Assembly (NCBI GenBank): GCA_028822695.1
Contig: JAPKDA010000004.1
Coordinates: 1-47,768, forward strand
DNA: 47,768 nucleotides
Source: Akkermansiaceae bacterium
GTDB lineage: Bacteria > Verrucomicrobiota > Verrucomicrobiia > Verrucomicrobiales > Akkermansiaceae
Direction of reading: 5' to 3'
Shown: in pieces, positions 13,955 to 24,755 of the stretch
Layout: every line of letters starts with the position of its first letter
Numbering within the stretch: position 1 is the stretch's first letter
Position numbers and translations under genes: made by a program
Notes under the pieces: generated by a model
What the model was told of the DNA's origin: nothing
What the model saw: only the letters and a program-made list of their open reading frames with translations
The model's database searches: none

Positions 13955-16507
13955 ATGAGCTTGCCCGTGGATTTACCGGTTTTTGAGCTTAGGGAGGAAT
14001 TGAGGAAGGCTTTGTCCGGAATTGATCGGCCCCGGGTCTTGCTGCGTGCCCCTACTGGATCGGGCAAATCGACGGGTGTGCCCCTGATATTGTTGGAGGA
14101 GAAGGTGGTGGAGGGGACGATTCTTGTGGTGCAGCCGCGGCGGATTGCGGCGCGGATGTTGGGGGAGTATGTGGCGGGATTGCGCAAGGGAAAGGTGGGC
14201 GAGGAGGTGGGGTATGCGGTGAGGTTTGATACGAAGTATGGGAAACAGACGCGGGTGGTGTATTTGACGGACGGGGTGTTGCAGCGGTGGATGGGGGAGG
14301 ATCCGGAGCTGCTGGGGGTGGGGGCGATTTTGTTTGATGAATTTCACGAGCGGCGCTTGGCGTCGGACTTGGCCTTGGCGCGGGCCTTGGAATTGCAGGA
14401 GGCGAGTCGGCCGGATCTGGCACTGATGGTGATGTCGGCGACTTTGGAGACGGGTGGGTTGCGGGAGTATTTGGAGCCGTGTCAGCTGTTGGAGGCGGGA
14501 GGGCGGATGTATCCGGTGGAGATTGAGCACAAGGCGGCACCTCCGCCGAAGCGAGGGCGGCGGGGGGCGATGGAGGCAGTGCCGCTTTGGGAGCAGGTGG
14601 GGGTGGGGTGTCGGAAGGTGTTGGAGGAGGTGAAGGACGGGCGCGTGTTGGTGTTCTTGCCGGGGGCCTTTGAAATCCGGAAGACGCAGGAGCTGTTAGA
14701 GGGGGCGGCGTGGGCGAAGGGGTGGGAGGTGAAGCCGTTGTTCAGTGCGCTGTCGCCGGAGCGTCAGCGCGAGGCGGTGGGGCCGGGGAATCGGCCGCGA
14801 ATTATTTTGGCGACGAACGTGGCGGAGACTTCGATCACGATTGATGGGATTCGGGCGGTGGTGGATTCGGGGGTGGCGAGGAAGGCGGCGTATGATCCGC
14901 GGAGGGAGATTGACACGTTGACGATTGCGAAGATTTCGAAGGCGGCGGCGGATCAGCGGGCGGGACGTGCGGGGCGGACGGGGCCGGGGCGTTGTTTACG
15001 GTTGTGGAGTGCGGGGGATCACGCGAAGAGGGCTGACTATGAGACTCCGGAGGTGCGGCGGGTGGATTTGGCGGAGGCGATGTTGTATTTGAAAGCGGCG
15101 GGAGTTGAGGACTTGCGGGAATTTCGGTGGTTGGAGGCGCCGGAGGATGCGTCGTTGTTGAGGGCAGAGGGGATGCTGCGGTCGTTGGGGGCGTTGGAGG
15201 AGGATGGGGAGATCAATGGGTTGGGGAAGTTTTTGGCGCGGTTTCCGCTGCACCCTCGGTCGGGGCGATTGCTGGCGGCGGCCTTGGGAGAGGATTGTGT
15301 GGCGGAGGCATGTTTTGCGGCGGCGGTGTTGCAGAGCGACGGGGTGTTTACGCGGAAGGCGAGTCGGGCGGAGCGGGAGAAATTTCAGTGGGAGGATGAT
15401 TGGTCGGACTTTGAGGCGGAGTGGCGGGCTTGTGAGGCGGCGTCGAAGGTTCGGTTCAGTCCGACGGCGTGTGCGCCGATGGGGATTCATGCGAAGCAGG
15501 CGCGGGAGGTGATGCAGGGGTGGGAGCAGTTGTGTCGGCTGGCGCAACGGGAGGGGATGGCGCCGGGGAAGGTGACAATGGATTCGCGGGGGAAGGAATT
15601 GGCGAGGGCGATGTTGGCGGCGTATCGGAATCATGTCGCGGTGCGGACGAGTGCTTCATCGTTGGCGTGTCGGGTGGTGGGTGGTCGGCGGGGGAAGTTG
15701 GATGACGGAAGTGTGGCGCGGAATGCGTCGGTGTTTGTGGCGGCGGAGATGACGGAGGTGCAGGGGCGGGAGATGACCGTACATTTGAATCGGGGAGTAA
15801 GGATCGAGCGGGCGTGGTTGGAGGAGTTTTTCCCGGGAGGGCTGAAGGAGATAGCGGGGGCGGAGTATGATGTGACGGCGCGGCGGGTCTTGAGTCGGCG
15901 GCGGGTGATATTTGATGATTTGGTGTTGGAAGAGAAGGAAGGGGGCGAGGCTCCGGATGATGAGTCGGCGGCGCTGTTGGCTGATCAGGTGGAGGAGGGG
16001 AACTTGGTGTTGAAGAAGTGGGATGGATCGGTGGAGCGGTGGATCGGGCGGGTGAATTTTTTGGCGGAGGCGATGCCGGAGTTGGAGTTGCCGTCGATCG
16101 GGGATGAGGAGCGGCGGTTTTTGATCGAGCAGGTGTGCGTGGGAGCGCGGTCGTATCGAGAGATTAAGGATCGCGATCCTTGGCGGGCGTTGCGGGAGTG
16201 GTTGTCGGGTCCGCAGGCGGCGGGGATGGAGGCGTATGCGCCGGAGAAGATTACCTTGGAGAACGGGAAGGTGGCGAAGGTGCGGTATCAGAATGGGCGG
16301 CCGCCGTGTATTGGGTTGAAGGTGCAGCTCCTCTATGGCGTGGAGAAGACGCCGGAGATTGCGGGGACGAAGGTCTTGGTGGAGGTGTTGGCGCCGAATC
16401 AGCGGGCCTGGCAGACGACCCAGGACTTGGAGGGGTTTTGGGAGCGGGGGTATGCGCAGATGAAGAAGGATCTGGCGGGGCGGTATCCGAAGCAGGATTG
16501 GCGGTGA
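13955..16507 (+). CDS. hrpB: DEAH-box ATP-dependent helicase HrpB
   Basis: The 850-residue protein has helicase motifs I (RAPTGSGKS, about 31-39), II (DEFHERR, from D128), III (SAT), V/VI (ATNVAETSITIDG, QRAGRAGRTGPGRC), a ratchet-like region and the HrpB C-terminal domain. HrpB relatives are RNA-type helicases whose cellular substrates remain unclear. The frame is open from 13850, but I place the start at the ATG at 13955: GGCTGGAGGG ends 4 bases before it, and conserved sequence starts there (LPVFELREEL). The gene uses very G-rich codons. A broken paralogue lies at 318-564. Confidence 0.92.
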   Translation: MSLPVDLPVFELREELRKALSGIDRPRVLLRAPTGSGKSTGVPLILLEEKVVEGTILVVQPRRIAARMLGEYVAGLRKGKVGEEVGYAVRFDTKYGKQTRVVYLTDGVLQRWMGEDPELLGVGAILFDEFHERRLASDLALARALELQEASRPDLALMVMSATLETGGLREYLEPCQLLEAGGRMYPVEIEHKAAPPPKRGRRGAMEAVPLWEQVGVGCRKVLEEVKDGRVLVFLPGAFEIRKTQELLEGAAWAKGWEVKPLFSALSPERQREAVGPGNRPRIILATNVAETSITIDGIRAVVDSGVARKAAYDPRREIDTLTIAKISKAAADQRAGRAGRTGPGRCLRLWSAGDHAKRADYETPEVRRVDLAEAMLYLKAAGVEDLREFRWLEAPEDASLLRAEGMLRSLGALEEDGEINGLGKFLARFPLHPRSGRLLAAALGEDCVAEACFAAAVLQSDGVFTRKASRAEREKFQWEDDWSDFEAEWRACEAASKVRFSPTACAPMGIHAKQAREVMQGWEQLCRLAQREGMAPGKVTMDSRGKELARAMLAAYRNHVAVRTSASSLACRVVGGRRGKLDDGSVARNASVFVAAEMTEVQGREMTVHLNRGVRIERAWLEEFFPGGLKEIAGAEYDVTARRVLSRRRVIFDDLVLEEKEGGEAPDDESAALLADQVEEGNLVLKKWDGSVERWIGRVNFLAEAMPELELPSIGDEERRFLIEQVCVGARSYREIKDRDPWRALREWLSGPQAAGMEAYAPEKITLENGKVAKVRYQNGRPPCIGLKVQLLYGVEKTPEIAGTKVLVEVLAPNQRAWQTTQDLEGFWERGYAQMKKDLAGRYPKQDWR

Positions 16508-16570
16508 GGGGAATTCGGAAGTGGGATTTTGAAATGCGGAATTGAGAGATCGGAATGGGATGGGAGACCA

Positions 16571-16593
16571 GCGGCGAGACGCCACAGCCACGG
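16571..16593. repeat. dispersed hairpin repeat, family C (copy 2)
   Basis: GCGGCGAGACGCCACAGCCACGG-type unit; two stem bases differ from copy 1. It is followed 6 bases later by a third copy in the same direction. Confidence 0.6.
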
Positions 16594-16599
16594 TTGCCT

Positions 16600-16622
16600 G
16601 CGGCGGGACGCCGCAGCTACGG
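16600..16622. repeat. dispersed hairpin repeat, family C (copy 3)
   Basis: GCGGCGGGACGCCGCAGC followed by TACGG, nearly identical to copy 1 at 8325. It forms a tandem pair with the copy at 16571. Confidence 0.6.
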
Positions 16623-16663
16623 TTTTGTGATTGGTTCTGGGGCGAGAATGGGGAAGCTGTGGC

Positions 16664-17332
16664 GTGTGGAAGATCCTGTTGTTGATTTCTCTGCTGCCGA
16701 CGGTGGCGGCGGTGGTAGGGCGGAAGTGGTTGTTTGAGCGCGTGGTGAAGGAGTTCGTGGGGCATGAGACGAATCGGACGGGGCGGGAGGTGGCGGTGGC
16801 CTTGTTGAAGGAGTCGGGGAAGGCTGCGCAGGTGGCGATTGTGGAGAAGCGGAAGCCGGGGGTGAGTTTGGAGCCGCCGCAGTTGGAGTTATCGAAGGAG
16901 TTGTCGGAGGCGAAGGATGTGGTGTCGTTGGGACAGGTGGCGGCCTTGACGGGGCAGGCGATGGTGGCGGCGGAGCAGCCGGATTTGATCAAGTGGCGGC
17001 AGTGGGTGTTGCGGTTCAGCTGGGCTTTTCCGATTTTCACGTTTGTGGTGGTGGCCTTTGCGTTGGTGGTGGCGAAGTTGGGGGCGGCGTGGGCGATTGT
17101 GAGCGTGCTTGGAGCCTTGGGCCTGGCGAGTTCTTTGTCCTTGGCCTCGGTGTTGATCGAGGTGGAGGGAGCGAAGTTGGCGCAGAACATGTTGGATCGT
17201 TCGCGGGTGTTGCCGCGAAGTGATGACGAGGAGGAGGTCGGGCGATGTTGCCGGGCGTTTGCGTTTCGGCGAGTGGTGCCGGGGGCGGTGGAGTGGATGT
17301 TTGGGGATCCGGGGAAGAAGGGGGAGGACTGA
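16664..17332 (+). CDS. YugP-like membrane protein that lacks the metallopeptidase HExxH motif
   Basis: The 222-residue protein follows the plan of YugP/Zn_peptidase_2 proteins. It has an N-terminal membrane helix (about 2-19), a region NRTGREVAVALLKESG like the family's LTGAEVARRIL segment, an LELSKELSEAKDVVSLG stretch, two further membrane helices (about 122-142 and 145-165), and a final segment after VEGAKLAQNML, where the family has VEFNASRRA. At the position of the zinc motif HEVGH it has A94-L-T-G-Q98, so both zinc histidines and the glutamate are gone. If the alignment is right, it is a catalytically dead relative. The assignment rests on pattern matching by eye. I chose GTG 16664 because GGGGA precedes it and the helix begins at once; TTG 16631 is an alternative. 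Confidence 0.6.
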   Translation: MWKILLLISLLPTVAAVVGRKWLFERVVKEFVGHETNRTGREVAVALLKESGKAAQVAIVEKRKPGVSLEPPQLELSKELSEAKDVVSLGQVAALTGQAMVAAEQPDLIKWRQWVLRFSWAFPIFTFVVVAFALVVAKLGAAWAIVSVLGALGLASSLSLASVLIEVEGAKLAQNMLDRSRVLPRSDDEEEVGRCCRAFAFRRVVPGAVEWMFGDPGKKGED

Positions 17333-17367
17333 AGTCGGAACACGGAGAAGAGGGCTGGAATGGTGGG

Positions 17368-17392
17368 GCGGACTAAAGTCCGCGGTCCCAGG
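17368..17392. repeat. dispersed hairpin repeat, family A (copy 3)
   Basis: GCGGACTAAAGTCCGCGG then TCCCAGG. Here the stem is perfect (GCGGACT/AGTCCGC with a two-base loop), unlike copies 1 and 2. Confidence 0.7.
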
Positions 17393-17428
17393 TCGGAGGG
17401 GCTTGCGGCTGCGCCGGAGGAATTTGGT

Positions 17429-17452
17429 CATGACCGAGACGGTCACGCCACT
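17429..17452. repeat. dispersed hairpin repeat, family B (copy 4)
   Basis: CATGACCGAGACGGTCACGCCAC, preceded by GCTTGCGGCTGCGCCGGAGG, which also precedes the unit at 12370-12390 in variant form. The whole composite appears to be the repeated unit. Confidence 0.65.
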
Positions 17453-17501
17453 CGGTTGTAGATTTGGCTGGAAGGGATGGGGGGGTGGGCTAGGGTGCGG
17501 A

Positions 17502-17527
17502 TGCCTCTTTTTTTTGAGGCACTTTTT
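17502..17527 (+). promoter_or_regulatory. hairpin with U-tract just upstream of the beta-CASP RNase gene
   Basis: TGCCTC-TTTTTTTT-GAGGCA forms a perfect six-base-pair stem with an eight-T loop and is followed by CTTTTTAAAA. It ends 7 bases before the ATG at 17535. A TAGGGT hexamer at 17491-17496 could start a transcript at the foot of the hairpin. It may be a terminator/attenuator or a 5' stability element of an RNase mRNA. Confidence 0.4.
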
Positions 17528-17534
17528 AAAACCG

Positions 17535-18935
17535 ATGAAACTGAAATTTTGTGGAGCAGCGGGGACGACGACGGGGTCACAGCATTTGTTGGAGGTGAAT
17601 GGGCAGAAGATCGTGCTCGATTGCGGGCTTTATCAGGGGAGGCGGAAGGATGCGTATGAGGTGAACTGCTGTTTTCCGCATTTTAAGCCGACGGAGGTTG
17701 ATGTCGTGGTGCTTTCGCATGCGCACATCGATCACAGCGGGAATCTTCCGAATCTGACGTCGAAGGGATTCTCGGGTAACATTTACGCGACCTTTGCGAC
17801 GCGGGATCTGTGTCAGATCATGTTGGCGGATTCGGCGCATATTCAGTCGAAGGATACGGAGTGGCTGAACAAGAAGCGGAAGAAGGAGGGCTTGCCGGCG
17901 GTGGATCCGCTTTACACGAAGCAGGAAGCGGAGGAGTGCATGCGGCAATTTGTGAATGTGGGTTACGATCGGCCGATGCCGATTGCGAAGGGGGTTACGA
18001 TGACTTTTCTCGATGCGGGGCACATTCTGGGGAGTGCGCAGATTTTGTTGGAGATCGAGGATGAGGATGACGGGGAGAGGAAGCGCTTATTGTTCTCGGG
18101 TGATGTTGGACGCGGTGGGAATGAGATCCTGCGTGATCCGGTGGCGGCGGAGAATGTCGACTATGTGTTGATGGAGAGCACCTATGGTGGCCGGGAGCAT
18201 GAATTGCCGACGGGTGCGGGGACGCAGATTGCGGACATCATCAATCGGGCGATCGAGCGGAAGGGGAAGATTATCATTCCGGCCTTCGCGGTGGAGCGGA
18301 CGCAGGCGTTGCTTTACGTGCTGCATCAGTTGTTTGAGGAGGGAAAAATTCCGGACATTCCGGTGTTTGTGGACAGTCCGTTGGCGGTGAATGCGACGGA
18401 AATTTTCCGACTGCACCCCGAGTGTTTTAACGAGGAGGTGTATCGCTTTCTGTTTGAGAAGAGGAATCCGTTTGGATTCGAGGGGTTGACGTTGATCAGG
18501 GCGGTGGCGAAGTCAAAGGAGCTGAACGCATCGAACGACCAGTGCATTATCATCTCGGCTTCCGGGATGTGTGAAGCGGGGCGGATTTTGCATCACTTGC
18601 GGAACAGCATTGAGGATCCCAAGAACACGATTTTGTTCATCGGCTACTGTGCGGAGAACACTCTGGGGTGGAAGATCCGGGAGAATTGGGATGAGGTGAA
18701 GATCTTTGGTGATGAGTTTAAGTTGAAGGCGAATGTGGAGACCATGGATTCCTTCTCGGGGCACGCTGATCACTCGGAGTTGATCGACTATTTCCATCGG
18801 ATCACCGGACCGAAGAAGAAAGTCTGGCTGGTGCATGGGGAGCGGAAGCGGTCGGAGGTCTTTTGTGAGGCGCTGAAAAAGGAGCACGAGGGAGATGTGG
18901 AGATCGGGGTGTTAGGGAATACCGTGGTGTTCTGA
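17535..18935 (+). CDS. beta-CASP metallo-beta-lactamase RNA-processing exonuclease
   Basis: The 466-residue protein has the metallo-beta-lactamase motif HAHIDHSG (about 60-67), DAGHILGSAQ, GDVGR and STYGGREH. The beta-CASP insert and final motifs follow: IPAFAVERTQ, SASGMCEAGRI, FSGHADH and LVHGE. This is the CPSF-73/YSH1-like branch, zinc-dependent RNA endo/exonucleases involved in RNA maturation and decay. Length is normal. The frame is open upstream, but homology starts at MKLKFCGAAGTTTGS, so I use ATG 17535. There is no Shine-Dalgarno sequence; instead a hairpin with a T-tract sits immediately upstream, hinting at control of its own mRNA (inference). Confidence 0.9.
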   Translation: MKLKFCGAAGTTTGSQHLLEVNGQKIVLDCGLYQGRRKDAYEVNCCFPHFKPTEVDVVVLSHAHIDHSGNLPNLTSKGFSGNIYATFATRDLCQIMLADSAHIQSKDTEWLNKKRKKEGLPAVDPLYTKQEAEECMRQFVNVGYDRPMPIAKGVTMTFLDAGHILGSAQILLEIEDEDDGERKRLLFSGDVGRGGNEILRDPVAAENVDYVLMESTYGGREHELPTGAGTQIADIINRAIERKGKIIIPAFAVERTQALLYVLHQLFEEGKIPDIPVFVDSPLAVNATEIFRLHPECFNEEVYRFLFEKRNPFGFEGLTLIRAVAKSKELNASNDQCIIISASGMCEAGRILHHLRNSIEDPKNTILFIGYCAENTLGWKIRENWDEVKIFGDEFKLKANVETMDSFSGHADHSELIDYFHRITGPKKKVWLVHGERKRSEVFCEALKKEHEGDVEIGVLGNTVVF

Positions 18936-19080
18936 GAAGGAAGAGGACCACCCAATACCGAACAAGGAATGTCCAATTTTCAAGGGGGGAAGGGGATTCG
19001 ATCCTTCGGACCGTGGGGTGGTGATTAACGGTTGATTTCTGCCGGGCGGGGGGCTAGGAAGGCCGCGCTGTTAAGGCGAA
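18936..19080. other. intergenic region before the tRNA
   Basis: Contains CCAATACCGAACAAGGAATG-type text (18952-18971). I recognise nothing coding. A promoter for the tRNA is expected here but not obvious. Confidence 0.3.
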
Positions 19081-19155
19081 GCTCGGTTAGCTCAGTGGTA
19101 GAGCGCTACCTTCACACGGTAGACGTCACTGGTTCAAATCCAGTACCGAGTACCA
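19081..19155 (+). tRNA. tRNA-Val (anticodon CAC)
   Basis: The sequence folds as a standard cloverleaf. The acceptor stem is GCTCGGT/ACCGAGT (first pair G-U), the D arm GCTC/GAGC, the anticodon arm CTACC-TTCACAC-GGTAG with anticodon CAC, a five-base variable loop, and the T arm ACTGG-TTCAAAT-CCAGT. Discriminator A and an encoded CCA (19153-19155) follow. It decodes GTG, a very frequent codon in these G-rich genes. Confidence 0.95.
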
Positions 19156-19409
19156 TTCTTCACTGGAGAAGCGTTGGGAGAGCGCTGCATACGCATTTGG
19201 AGGGGGTGCCGTCGGAGAAAATCGTACCGTCGGGGCACAGTGCGCATCTACATAGAGAGGGGATTCAGGAGATTCGGCGAATTTTGCTCCTACATTTGGG
19301 GGATAAGTTGGGGGTTTTCCTGCTGTAAGTCATTGAGAGAGAATATTTTCCCCTAAAATTCGGAAATGACAGACTAGGGGAGGCGTTTATGGCATTTTAT
19401 CTATGAACG
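19156..19409. other. intergenic region with a possible degenerate tRNA
   Basis: This 254-base gap lies between tRNA-Val and the sigma factor gene. GTTGGGAGAGCGCTGCATAC (about 19173-19192) resembles a tRNA D arm plus anticodon stem and is followed by GGAGGGGGTGCCGTCGG, like a variable loop and T stem. No acceptor stem can be closed and the T loop is broken. Nothing else recognisable apart from an AT-rich stretch near 19330-19400 that probably carries the sigma gene promoter. Confidence 0.35.
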
Positions 19410-19943
19410 ATGCCACTTCGCTCCCAAAATCTCGCTGATGCTTGGAAAGACTGGCTCTCTACGGAGGGTGGGAAGCTGCTGCTCTATGCTAGGAGTCGGA
19501 CAAACTGCCAGCAGGACGCGGAAGATTTGATGCAGGAGGCCCTGATTCGGCTTTGGGGGTATCAGGAGGAGCGGGGGCATGTGCCACCGGATGTGCCCTT
19601 GGCTTATTCGGTTTTGCGTTTGTGCGGAATGGACTACGGGCGGAAGCAGGGGAGACGGACGAAGAAGCAGAAGAAGATCATTCAGTTCCACGACTACGAT
19701 GAGCATTGGCTGGACCGTGGGGTGGAAGAGGACGAGGAGGCGGAATTCCTGCGTTGTGCGGTGGAGAAGCTCACCGACAAGTTGCGGGAGGTGATCACGA
19801 TGAAAATTTGGGGAGGGCTGACCTTTGCGCAGATCGCGGAGGTCCTGAAAATTTCGCAGAATACGGCAGCATCGCGTTATCGGTATGCGTTGGAACAGTT
19901 GCAGAAGAGTCTTGGACGCTTGAAGGAGGCCCGCAATGGATGA
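19410..19943 (+). CDS. ECF-type RNA polymerase sigma factor
   Basis: The 177-residue protein has a region 2 (YARSRTNCQQDAEDLMQEALIRLW, about 26-49) and a region 4 helix-turn-helix (LREVITMKIWGGLTFAQIAEVLKI...NTAASRYRYALEQL, about 127-166), separated by a charged linker (GRRTKKQKKI). It redirects RNA polymerase to a small set of promoters. It overlaps the next gene by 8 bases. That gene encodes a single-pass membrane protein, and a secreted PDZ protein follows, which suggests sigma factor, membrane anti-sigma and periplasmic sensor. Target promoters are unknown. Confidence 0.88.
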   Translation: MPLRSQNLADAWKDWLSTEGGKLLLYARSRTNCQQDAEDLMQEALIRLWGYQEERGHVPPDVPLAYSVLRLCGMDYGRKQGRRTKKQKKIIQFHDYDEHWLDRGVEEDEEAEFLRCAVEKLTDKLREVITMKIWGGLTFAQIAEVLKISQNTAASRYRYALEQLQKSLGRLKEARNG

Positions 19944-20445
19944 TTCTCTAAGAGCATTGGAGGAACGACTCGAGCAGCTCGTGCCGAAAGGTTTGAGTGA
20001 CTTGCGGCGGGAGCAGATGGAAGAGAAGATCGATGATCTGGCAGGGGCGTTGGAAGACACCAGGTCCAGTGATGGATGGAAGTGGGGGATGGGGGCGGCC
20101 GCTGCGTTGGTTGCGATGGTGGTCGCGTTTTGGTCTTCGAAGGATGGATCAGCTGATGTTGTCTCGGTGGTTGATCCGGCATTCACGCCGGTTGCTTTTG
20201 AGAAGGTTGGGGCAGGGCCTACGGCGGCGGACCTTTATGAGCTGATGACCATGAGCTATGCCCGTCGTGTTGATGCGCGAACTGATCAGGGATGGGTGAT
20301 GGTGGATGGTGGAGAGTCGGCGCATCGTTATTGGAGTTATGAGGTGACTGCTGAGGAAGAGCTGATGGACGAGGCCAGCGGATATGCGGTCAGGGTGATT
20401 TCGCAACATGAGGAATGGGTGCCGGTGGAGGTGACGAGTCTTTAA
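19936..20445 (+). CDS. single-pass membrane protein, candidate anti-sigma factor
   Basis: The 169-residue protein has an N-terminal helical, charged cytoplasmic part (about 1-46, EERLEQLVPKGLSDLRREQMEEKIDDL-type), one membrane helix (about 50-66, MGAAAALVAMVVAFW) and an extracytoplasmic C-terminal domain of about 100 residues. No zinc anti-sigma (HxxxCxxC) motif is present. The gene overlaps the sigma gene by 8 bases and the PDZ gene follows within 5 bases. Position and topology are those of an anti-sigma factor; the family itself is not recognised. Confidence 0.65.
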   Translation: MDDSLRALEERLEQLVPKGLSDLRREQMEEKIDDLAGALEDTRSSDGWKWGMGAAAALVAMVVAFWSSKDGSADVVSVVDPAFTPVAFEKVGAGPTAADLYELMTMSYARRVDARTDQGWVMVDGGESAHRYWSYEVTAEEELMDEASGYAVRVISQHEEWVPVEVTSL

Positions 20446-20449
20446 AGTG

Positions 20450-21268
20450 ATGAAGGGAATGACATGGAAGACAGCAGGAATAGTGTTCGCTTTGGCGAGT
20501 GCTGCCGGGATCGTCATTGGTGAAGAGCCGGTGTCGGTGAGCAAGAATCCACTGGTGGTCGAGAAGCCTGAATTTTCGGTGGAGCATCATGGCAAGGAGA
20601 TGAAGTCCGAGCCTTGGCTGGGAATCGACGTCTCCAAGCCGGAGCGGGTTGTCTATGCTCAGCTCAAGGGTGTGCCGCCCGGGGTGGGATTTGTGATCAA
20701 CGAGGTGGCGACGGGGAGTCCGGCAGAGGCCGCTGGGTTGAGGGAGTATGATTTTGTCTGGAAGATGGAGGACCAGATGCTGATCAATCGGAGTCAGTTT
20801 TGGACGCTGTTGAGCCTTCAGAAGGAGGGGGCCGAGGTGACGTTGACGATTCAGCGAGGCGGGGAAGATGAGGAGGTCATCCTCAAGGTGGGACGGCGAC
20901 CAGACGACCAGAAGGGGAGGGCGCGGGCCGATGTTCGGGTGATGTCCCCTGGAATTCCCGGATTGCCGACCCTCAATCGAGATTTTCTGAGGAAGGAGGC
21001 GGAGCTGAGGGACGACGAGGGGACGGTGCGGATTTGGAGGCAGGGGGAGGGCTATGGATGGGCCCAGTTTGACGAATTTGACCTAGAAATCGCCTCAGGG
21101 ACCCTGTCCGGGCTGAGTGAGGAGGCGTTTCCCCCGAAGATGGATTCGACACTGCAGGCCAAGTTGAAGGCCTTGATCCGGGGATATGAGCAAGCAGATC
21201 GAAATCGGGCGCGCAGTGGCCCGCTCCCACGGGTTCGGAGGGTGCCGACGAAGGAGTCCCCGCGCTAG
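20450..21268 (+). CDS. secreted PDZ-domain protein
   Basis: The 272-residue protein has a signal peptide (about 1-24, ending GIVIG) and a PDZ domain (about 57-150: WLGIDVSKPE, GVGFVINEVATGSPAEAAGLREYDFVW, LTIQRGGEDEEVILKVG). A charged C-terminal region without a recognisable catalytic domain follows. PDZ domains bind exposed C-termini of proteins, so in a sigma/anti-sigma operon it may sense misfolded envelope proteins or present the anti-sigma factor to a protease. The ATG at 20450 is used; GTG 20447 directly precedes it in frame. The stop codon of the previous gene lies 4 bases upstream. Confidence 0.75.
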   Translation: MKGMTWKTAGIVFALASAAGIVIGEEPVSVSKNPLVVEKPEFSVEHHGKEMKSEPWLGIDVSKPERVVYAQLKGVPPGVGFVINEVATGSPAEAAGLREYDFVWKMEDQMLINRSQFWTLLSLQKEGAEVTLTIQRGGEDEEVILKVGRRPDDQKGRARADVRVMSPGIPGLPTLNRDFLRKEAELRDDEGTVRIWRQGEGYGWAQFDEFDLEIASGTLSGLSEEAFPPKMDSTLQAKLKALIRGYEQADRNRARSGPLPRVRRVPTKESPR

Positions 21269-21314
21269 AGCGCATTCCCGGGGGAAGAAAGGGAAAACTC
21301 TTTCCTAAAAACCG

Positions 21315-21343
21315 TTGCGTTTTGTCAGGGCTGTTCCCATGGT
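21315..21343 (+). promoter_or_regulatory. possible promoter of the GreA-like gene
   Basis: TTGCGT (21315-21320), a 17-base spacer and CATGGT (21338-21343), 7 bases before ATG 21351. It fits the near-leaderless pattern, but the second hexamer is weak. Confidence 0.25.
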
Positions 21344-21350
21344 CCGCGCC

Positions 21351-24498
<3,148 letters not shown>

Positions 24499-24518
24499 GA
24501 CTGAATCATTTGAAGGGG

Positions 24519-24551
24519 GGCGGCTTGGGAGACCAGGCCGCCTCTTTTTTT
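24519..24551 (+). terminator. Rho-independent terminator of eno
   Basis: GGCGGCTTGG (24519-24528), loop GAGA, then CCAGGCCGCC (24533-24542). The ten-base-pair stem has one G-U pair and is followed by TCTTTTTTT. It sits 20 bases after the eno stop codon. Confidence 0.9.
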
Positions 24552-24704
24552 GTGCCAGCGGAAATAGAGCGAGAAGAGATCCGCAGATTGCGCAGATTGG
24601 AGAATTGAAGAGCGGATTGGAATGGATTGGTAGGCATCGTGTTTAATGTCCGAAGGCGGGGCGGAGGCCCGCGAGCCTTTTGCCGGACGGAGGCCGGCAC
24701 TAGT

Positions 24705-24733
24705 TTGAGGAAATACTTTGGGTTTCTTAACTA
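24705..24733 (+). promoter_or_regulatory. possible promoter of the ftsB-like gene
   Basis: TTGAGG (24705-24710), a 17-base spacer and TAACTA (24728-24733), 22 bases before the ATG at 24756. It resembles a housekeeping sigma promoter. Confidence 0.4.
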
Positions 24734-24755
24734 AATTTGGTAGAGTCTTCCCGGC

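Noticed and set aside
17501-17534. ATG at 17501 as start of the beta-CASP RNase
   Set aside because: It is out of frame with the conserved protein (34 bases from 17535) and lies inside the hairpin.
19330-19400. TTGAGA / TAAAAT pair as promoter of the first ECF sigma gene
   Set aside because: The spacer is only 15 bases and other equally good pairs exist in the same AT-rich stretch.
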